A stretch of 64,000 nt of DNA from Carya illinoinensis. Lineage: Eukaryota > Streptophyta > Magnoliopsida > Fagales > Juglandaceae. The notes under the pieces were generated by a model, which saw nothing but the letters and a program-made list of their open reading frames with translations, did no database searches and had not been told where the DNA came from. Where the stretch lies: positions 24,101,864 through 24,165,863 of the forward strand of contig NC_056762.1 of assembly GCF_018687715.1 (NCBI RefSeq). The letters run 5' to 3'. Positions 57,939 through 64,000 of the stretch are shown piece by piece (within the stretch, counting starts at the first letter, position 1; each line of letters begins with the position of its first letter). The position numbers and the translations under genes were made by a program.

Positions 57939-59908
57939 TGTGACGCCCCCAAATCCCACGTACAAACACAAGAAAATCGAGACATCCAGATGATGACATA
58001 CGGGTCACCACCCTATCGCCAAGTGCCAAGTGTATGTACATGCAACAAGTGTGCAAAAGAAAACACGCAGCGGATAAACAAAGTCTCATAACTAAGTACC
58101 AGAATTTTCCTTAGTTTAATACAAACCCGTTCAAAACATACATAACAAAATATTACAAGCCACAAATATAGTTCAAAACAAACTACAAAGCATAAACTCC
58201 AAATCAATACTCCGGCGGAGCCGCCTCCTCGGGCTCAGCCTCCTCCTCCTCCTCGACCTCTGCATCAAAATCTACGGTACCAAAAATAGTACCGCAGGTA
58301 AGTAAGATTCAAATGCCACTAGATAAAAAAACATATTAAACTCAAACAATATGCATGAAAGAATGCAAATGCACATGACTCGTAAACCACATTTTTCCAC
58401 GCACGCCAAAAATCCCATTTGGCCCCAAAAACGTATTACTTTCCAACTCACGCCAAAAGTCTCATTTGGCCCAAATCCAACTCAATTCAATAACCAATTA
58501 ATCCGAATGCACCATGATCTCCCATAGGGGTCATCTGCACACCCTGGCTCCCATCGTCACACAATGAGTAACAACCGTGCGTGTGACTTCGTAACGAGTG
58601 ATGCCCAGTTCCGCGCCCCGCGCGTACGTAACCAAGCATCCTCTAGCCCTCGCCTGCGAAGGGCCACGGAGTCAGTACGAGAGCGTTACCATCCCGCCCG
58701 CTCCTATTGCTGCCCAGCGACAATCCAGGGGACGTCAGTCAGTATATTACGCTCCCAAGTGACCAGAGGAGCTCCACCGAGATAATACCCCATCTCGGCT
58801 TGGGGTCGTGATACACACGCACCCGAAAATCCATTTATGCAAATAAAATAGGATTTTCTCAATTTAAATAAAATGCACATGAATGCATCATGCAATGCAC
58901 GCCTCAAGGCACAATTAACCAACCAATCAAAAAACAACCAAACCAAGCAATTTCGTCCTCAATCCATCCGACCCCCGAACTCCTCGGACTCAGTCCGGAA
59001 TCAACCAACCAGTCAAATAATTTATTGTAAGAGCAAAATATATTTAAATATAAAATAGAGTGTGGAAAATACTTACAGCGCTATAAGGTATTTTTCAAAA
59101 GCTCACGACGTTGCAAACGGCAGAGGAAAAGCAACGTAACAGTGTATTTTACACTGTGGCCGTGGGTTGTAAATTACCCACTTTCGAACGGGGACAAACC
59201 AAGACACAAAATTGATAGGGAATGGTCTAGAGATGTTTATGAAGCTAAATGAAGTGAGTTTTGGCCGTAGGTGGTGGTGGAAAAGGCGGTGAAAGTGCAA
59301 AAAGGGGTAGATTGGAGTTGAGTTCTTGGGAGCTACTCTGACAACGAATCAAGGCCGGAAATGGGTGGGTTAGGACGGCAAGAGGTAGGGGATGAAGTGG
59401 TAAAAAGATGGTGGCCGGAGGTGGAGCGACGACGCCGAAAATGGCTCAAAGCCGTGCGGCTTAGATGGGCTGTAGGGGGTTAATGGCGGCTCGGATGGGG
59501 CTGATTTTTGGTGGGGTGGTGCGTCAGCCGGAGGGGAGTTGAACGGTGGTGGCTGTGTCAGCCACGTCGGTCGGCGGCAGTGGGTCTGGGTGGAGAGGCT
59601 GGACGGCGACGGGAAGAGAGGGAGAGAGACGAGCACGCGGGAGAGGAGAAGGAAAAAGAAGAAGAAGAAAAGAAAGAAAACTGAAAGATGAGGGAAAAGA
59701 AATGAGGTCCAATCCTCACCTCCGGAGTCCAAAAACTGATCCGATAAAAAATGATTTTAAAAACATAAAATGGCTAAAATAAATTAAATACCACATCAAA
59801 CTAAAATAAAACCAATTAAAATACAATAATTTAAAATAACAGAGCTAATATATTAATTAAATAAAAACACTCATTCAGTGAAAATACACATAAAAATGAG
59901 GTATCACA
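57939..59908 (-). repeat. Solo LTR of the LARD family, TSD CATCA
   Basis: Starts TGTGACGCCCCC, ends GGTATCACA; perfect CATCA duplications at 57934-57938 and 59909-59913. It is colinear with the 18694-20885 LTR over the promoter-side and distal parts but about 220 bp shorter, lacking for instance two of the three stem-loops. No interior remains, so the element was reduced by LTR-LTR recombination. Its orientation follows the family. Confidence 0.92.
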
Positions 59909-59913
59909 CATCA

Positions 59914-60671
59914 GGTCCTAAATGATGTATTTATGAATCAAATTGGGCAATTCATGAGACTAGGGACATGAAGGAACCAGAATCGGGTTTGAATCTGAGC
60001 ATTTGCAATTTTTCTTTTTCTTGTTTGTTTTGAGGAATTAGTAGAATCGGTCAAGTGGGGGGCTGCGAAAGGTATTGATTGAATGGAACGTGTAAAAAAG
60101 TGGGAGCATTGAGGAGTTTTCTTCTTTACTTTCCCATGGGGAGTTTGGGTGCGGATGAGAGCTTGAGAAGAGAGCAATTGAGAGTTTCAAATTCAGCTTA
60201 GAGAGGCATTAGAACTAGGTGTGGCAGTGGTTGAACTGATTTGACACCGGTGATGGAATTGGTTTGACAAATAGCGAAGGAATTTTGGACGACGGAACAA
60301 AGAGACAAAGATGATAAGTGAAATCTTGAAATTATCGAGTGTGATAATCTTATATTCATTTGTGTAGAATTGCTGAGGTGGTGACCTATGATCGGAGGCT
60401 GTTAAACGTCTTATATCAGCCCATCGTTCCGAAGAGGAACTGTACTATATATATCACAATTGCTGCGACTAACAACCAATCAAATAGGTAGGTATTTCAA
60501 GCAATACACCAAATCGACGGAAAATCATAGGATGTTTTGTAATGGGTGCTATTTGGGACCACAATTCGCCCCCAGGCAAAAACAAAATGCAACAAATACT
60601 CATATATATATATGTTGTAGTGGGCGGCTTGGGTTGATATGACTAAATAAAGTGTTCACAATCTAGATTTA
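59914..60671. other. Host sequence, possible transcribed leader on minus strand
   Basis: Read on the minus strand from about 60180 this is pyrimidine-rich leader-like sequence. Once the Athila 3 insertion is removed, it would join 50449-50384, which ends CACAAAAG before GTAAGGATC, a good donor site. No protein family is recognised. It could be an exon interrupted by the retrotransposon, but this is weakly supported. Confidence 0.25.
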
Positions 60672-60890
60672 CGTATACGACAACTATGATCTTAATGTTA
60701 CTGGAGTTCAGTATACGACAACTATGATCTTAATGTTACTAGAGATTCGGATTGAATCCGGTTACCCACCCGAATTGAAATCCGGATATCCTACCAAACT
60801 CTCTTATTCTTCTTTTTTTAAATAGCAGTCATTTTTAAATCCAATGTTTTCTCCAGTAACATTAAGATCATAGCTGTCATATAGTGAACT
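60672..60890. repeat. Direct plus inverted repeats around TATGATCTTAATGTTACT
   Basis: The phrase GTATACGACAACTATGATCT plus TAATGTTACT occurs twice in tandem (about 60672-60701 and 60711-60740) and once inverted with few changes (about 60853-60885). It is a foldback-like structure with a 110-bp loop. Confidence 0.75.
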
Positions 60891-61292
60891 ACTGGTTGTA
60901 TCATGAATAGTTATATACTCCAAGCTTATTATTGTAAAATATTAATATTTTCTTCTTCTTCTTAATTTTTTCAAAATTAAAAATAAAAAAATAATTGAAG
61001 GTTTTTTATTAAAAAAAATTATGAAGTCATTTAAAGCTGATCACGGCCGTACAACTCTTCCAATTGGATTACAACTCTAGAACCCTTGCCATTAAAAGTT
61101 CTATTGTCTTTCAAAAAAAAAAAGGGATTAAATCCGGTTACAATCTGGATATTCGGGTTTTAAGTCAAAATTTGAAAAAAATCTGAATATCTAGATTGAA
61201 TCTGGTTACCCACCCAGATTGAAATCCTAATCAATTCAAAGCAGAGAACCGCCTAGTTTTAATAATCTGGATCTGGGTGCACACCCCTATTG
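60746..61292. repeat. Degenerate GGTTACCCACCC-type repeat patch
   Basis: GATTGAATCCGGTTACCCAC with continuation occurs at about 60751 and, mutated, at 61196; related AATCCGG/CCGGAT words are scattered between them. The patch ends GGGTGCACACCCCTAT, resembling termini of a dispersed plant repeat that I cannot name securely. Confidence 0.45.
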
Positions 61293-61787
61293 CAAACACT
61301 CTTTCTCTCTTTCCTCAGCTCTGGCTTCCGTCCAACCAATTGGATTTACATAAATGCCAATCTAGACTTTCTTGTTGTTCTTAATTTTTTAAAAATAAAA
61401 AAGTATCTCTTCCAATTGGATTTACAACCTTAAAAGATCTTTTGAGACAAAATTTAAATTTCATCTAAAAAAATATTATGATTCAAAATTTAATACGAAC
61501 AACTATTTTATTGTTCCAGTAGTAGTTTTTAAAGATGAAATTTCTGTCCATAATAAAATTTGCTATGAAAAAAATGCGGGAATCATTCCCTCTAACTATA
61601 TTCTTTTTTATTATATTTCCCCCACCCTTCTTGCGGCTCTTCTCTTCCCTCTGTCTTTCCTGCGTTCGGCTTCTCTCCCGAACGACTCTTTCTCTCTTCT
61701 CCTTCTCTCTCCTTCTCTCAGTTAAAAGCTTCTTCTCTCCAGTCCCAATTGATAAAAACCCACCAGTCCATCGCAACATTGTCGCAG

Positions 61788-62370
61788 TTTCCTCCTCAAC
61801 CAAGACGACAAGCCTCCCGTAGATGAGGCCTACATCGACCAACTCCTCCAGGTACAATCTTGCTTGCTTCTCGATACTCTCTAATATTTGTTGTTCCACT
61901 TACTAGCGTTGTTTACGTTTTCGATTTCCACACCAGGAGAGAAAGGCTTTGCTCAAACTTATCTCCGAGAGGAAGTATCCTTCAATTGTTCTATCTATCT
62001 ATCTTTCCATATCCTGCGAGTCTTCAAAAATTGCAGCTTCAGAATTGGAACCTTGCTCAATCAAATAGCCAGATGTAAGCGGTGCGCCTACTTTTCGCCT
62101 GAAACAAATCTTTTAATCTCATAGCTACAATTTTGGTTCTTAACGATTGTAACTGTCATTATTGATTGTGCAGGAACTTAATTTTGGAAGAGAGGGTAAT
62201 TTGGTTTTAATTTGGTTTTGAACTCTCAACTCTTTCATGCAAATTGGTTGTGGGTTTATGTTTCTATTTTGTGTTTAAACTCCCAACACTGCTTATTTCA
62301 GATAAAAACACTTGGTCATGCGCTTGTATGCAAGGATGCCTTACTCAAAATGAAGGATACAGAACTGAAG
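61788..62370 (+). pseudogene. Shugoshin-like gene fragment
   Basis: Five exon-like blocks match the conserved N-terminal coiled coil of plant shugoshins (centromere cohesion protectors): DEAYIDQLLQ (to 61851, then GTACAA), ERKALLKLISER (61937-61974), LQKLQLQNWNLAQSNSQM (62021-62075), ELNFGRE (62174-62194) and IKTLGHALVCKDALLKMKDTELK (62302-62370, then GTACTC). Several blocks have AG/GT borders in the right places. However, the gap between blocks 2 and 3 is only 46 bp, the conserved stretch before LQKL is missing, frames do not join cleanly at blocks 3-4 and 4-5, and no start codon or upstream exon was found. I therefore call it a pseudogene. The C-terminal basic shugoshin motif is not seen before 64000. 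The family match is by memory of plant SGO sequences. Confidence 0.6.
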
Positions 62371-64000
62371 GTACTCGTATAACACCCTCAAAATCTTCAT
62401 GTTGGAGTGAAGATTGTAGTTTTGGTTTCCTTAAAACAACCATTGACACCATTATCTTTATTTTGTTCATTGTCATTGTTGCAAGTTTTTATTTAGAAAT
62501 CATCTTCGTTTACACTTTCTTGCGAAATGCAATTTTCATGTCTACTGCAAAATGCTATGTCACAAAAATTGAGTTTTGTGAATCCTTTTGCCCCTGGTGG
62601 ACTCATATCTAACACTTTCCTTGGTGTTATAGAGGGTCAACCTGAGAGTTTTGTGCAAGACATTCAGAATATTTAGTTTTTTGCTTCAATATTTAGCAAA
62701 CTTTTTCCAGGCCCTCAAACCTGTGAATATGTAGCTATAGATGATTTAAATTTGCATTTTCCTTCATCTCTATTTCTTTGACTCCAAAAGTTTCATATGC
62801 TCTAAAAAATTGTAAAACAAATTTCCAACCATACCTATGTATGATGTACTTCAATCAAACTACATTCACTTCTCTCCCCCAAAGTCAGATTCCTTTCCAT
62901 TCACACCCTTCTCACCTACAAGCGGGAACTGATCTCATACCACCACAGATCAGACCAGCTCTGATGACTATAGGCAATAGTATTCTATAAACAAGTATAT
63001 ACATACTTATTAACACTGCATATTTTTGCCTCAATTGATTAATTGCAAAGCAGAATCGGTGGAAGAGGATGAGTTATGATCTTCATAGCTCAATTAATAT
63101 TTTCTTCGTGTCCTAGTCATTTAGAGTTTTGTAAAGCATTTGTGTAAAACACGGCATGTAATTCTTGGTAAGGAAACTGGGAGGAATGTGTGGGAAGAGG
63201 AAAGATAAATAGGAAAGAGTCGATCTTTCTAGCTTTTAAACATCCCTGAAGAAATCTGTAATATTTGAGTCTGAAAGTCCAATCTGGAGCAAGATGCTAA
63301 TGTGGGACTACGTGAGTAAGAGATGGGGAGCAGCCTTGTTGTGAACATAGTGCTAAGCCACATTCCTTTTCTAGGCCAATATGGTTTGACATCAGTTACA
63401 GACCTGTTTAGATTGTAGAGTGTCTACAGTACAATATTTGACTCCTGAATGATTAAACTTGGTGCTTTATTTTCCTCTTCTTATATCCCCTTTTTTATAA
63501 TGCCATGACAACGACAAAACTCAGGTGTTCTTGACAAGTACTACATATGTTCATTTGAACCCCACCGACTTTTCGAAGCATACCTAGAACCTTTCACCTG
63601 CAAGTAGTAATATTTTGCTCTCAAAAGTTGCTGGTACGTAATTAGCTTTAAATGGAAACAGAGGAGTTCAAATATATGAGCTATAAATTTAAATGGAAAT
63701 AAGAGTTTGGATGCACTTTTCTTGTAATATATAACATATAAAAGGCTCAAAAAAATATTAGTAATCAAATCGTTATTTATGGAGTGTGCATTGTGCGATG
63801 GTGTTGGTGCTGCTAGCATTGTTTTTATGCTTCCCAAATGTGTCTATAGCTTAGAAGAAGCACCTTGCATATGACTATTATGGTTGTGAGATTTGGCACC
63901 TTTTGTTTCTATGGTTAACATGTATTGTGATAGTGCAATTGTTGTAGGTCTTTGCAATGCTAGAAATAGGTTTGGGACTCTTCCCAGATCTAGGTGCCTC
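62371..64000. other. Unassigned host sequence
   Basis: No gene, RNA or repeat is recognised. Later exons of the shugoshin-like sequence might be hidden here, but I found no supporting motif. Confidence 0.45.

Larger units (their letters stand above)
50450..59913 (-). mobile_element. Athila-type retrotransposon 3, internally deleted, with nested solo LTR
   Basis: LTRs at 50450-51786 and 56580-57938 flank an interior with gag, protease and only the last part of integrase. Primer-binding site (tRNA-Asp type), polypurine tract and minus orientation agree. The flanks AGTCC (50445-50449) and GGTCC (59914-59918) are a one-mismatch target-site duplication once the nested solo LTR (57939-59908) is removed. 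Reverse transcriptase, RNase H and most of integrase are absent, so the copy could only have moved with help. Confidence 0.9.

Noticed and set aside
61483..61899. Minus-strand 138-residue frame, Arg/Glu-rich
   Set aside because: It is the reverse of the CT-rich leader and first block of the shugoshin-like sequence.

Overview
The window is a nuclear segment of a dicot, probably woody, genome. It is AT-rich, carries several layers of nested LTR retrotransposons, L1-type LINE pieces, a tRNA-derived SINE and a small MITE-like element, and holds one plant gene with canonical introns. The TCTCATCTCATCT-type MITE at 5.7 kb reminds me of Fagales (walnut or oak relatives), but that is recollection, not proof. 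There is no sign of bacterial, organellar or viral sequence.

Layout: 1-4560 is the 3' part of a decayed Athila-type Ty3/gypsy element (pol remnant, non-coding tail, 1.3-kb LTR). 4561-11896 is low-copy host sequence with a MITE-like element and the only intact-looking gene, an expansin-like B gene (EXLB1 type, four exons, minus strand, 8318-10014). 11902-17532 is a complete chromodomain-bearing Ty3/gypsy element (minus strand, 574-bp LTRs, TSD TAATG) killed by two nonsense codons. 17.6-32.3 kb is a nested block: an L1 LINE fragment, a Tekay-like element with a non-coding interior (LARD type) inserted into it, an abrupt junction into a second Athila element that hosts a SINE, then a second copy of the same LINE. 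33.3-34.7 kb is a FAR1/MULE-type transposase pseudogene. 36-37.8 kb is a Tat-like gag-protease remnant on the minus strand. 38.35-39.2 kb is an L1 RNase H end. 39319-41973 is a solo LTR with TSD ATGGT. 42.1-45.6 kb is a degenerate LTR pair. 46.9-47.8 kb is an array of small palindromic GGCGTTTA-type repeats. 48.8-49.5 kb is a possible spliced non-coding transcript. 50450-59913 is a third Athila element (minus strand), internally deleted and carrying a solo LTR at its very end. 59.9-64 kb is host sequence with an inverted-repeat patch and a shugoshin-like pseudogene.

Functionally this is a retrotransposon-rich interval flanking one cell-wall gene. None of the mobile elements has an intact coding capacity. 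Their interest lies in insertion order, target-site duplications and modes of decay: nonsense transitions, internal deletion, LTR-LTR recombination and tandem duplication. I did not find a convincing new biological system. The most unusual signals are the LARD element, the reciprocal LINE copies, the palindromic array at 47 kb and the shugoshin-like exons.
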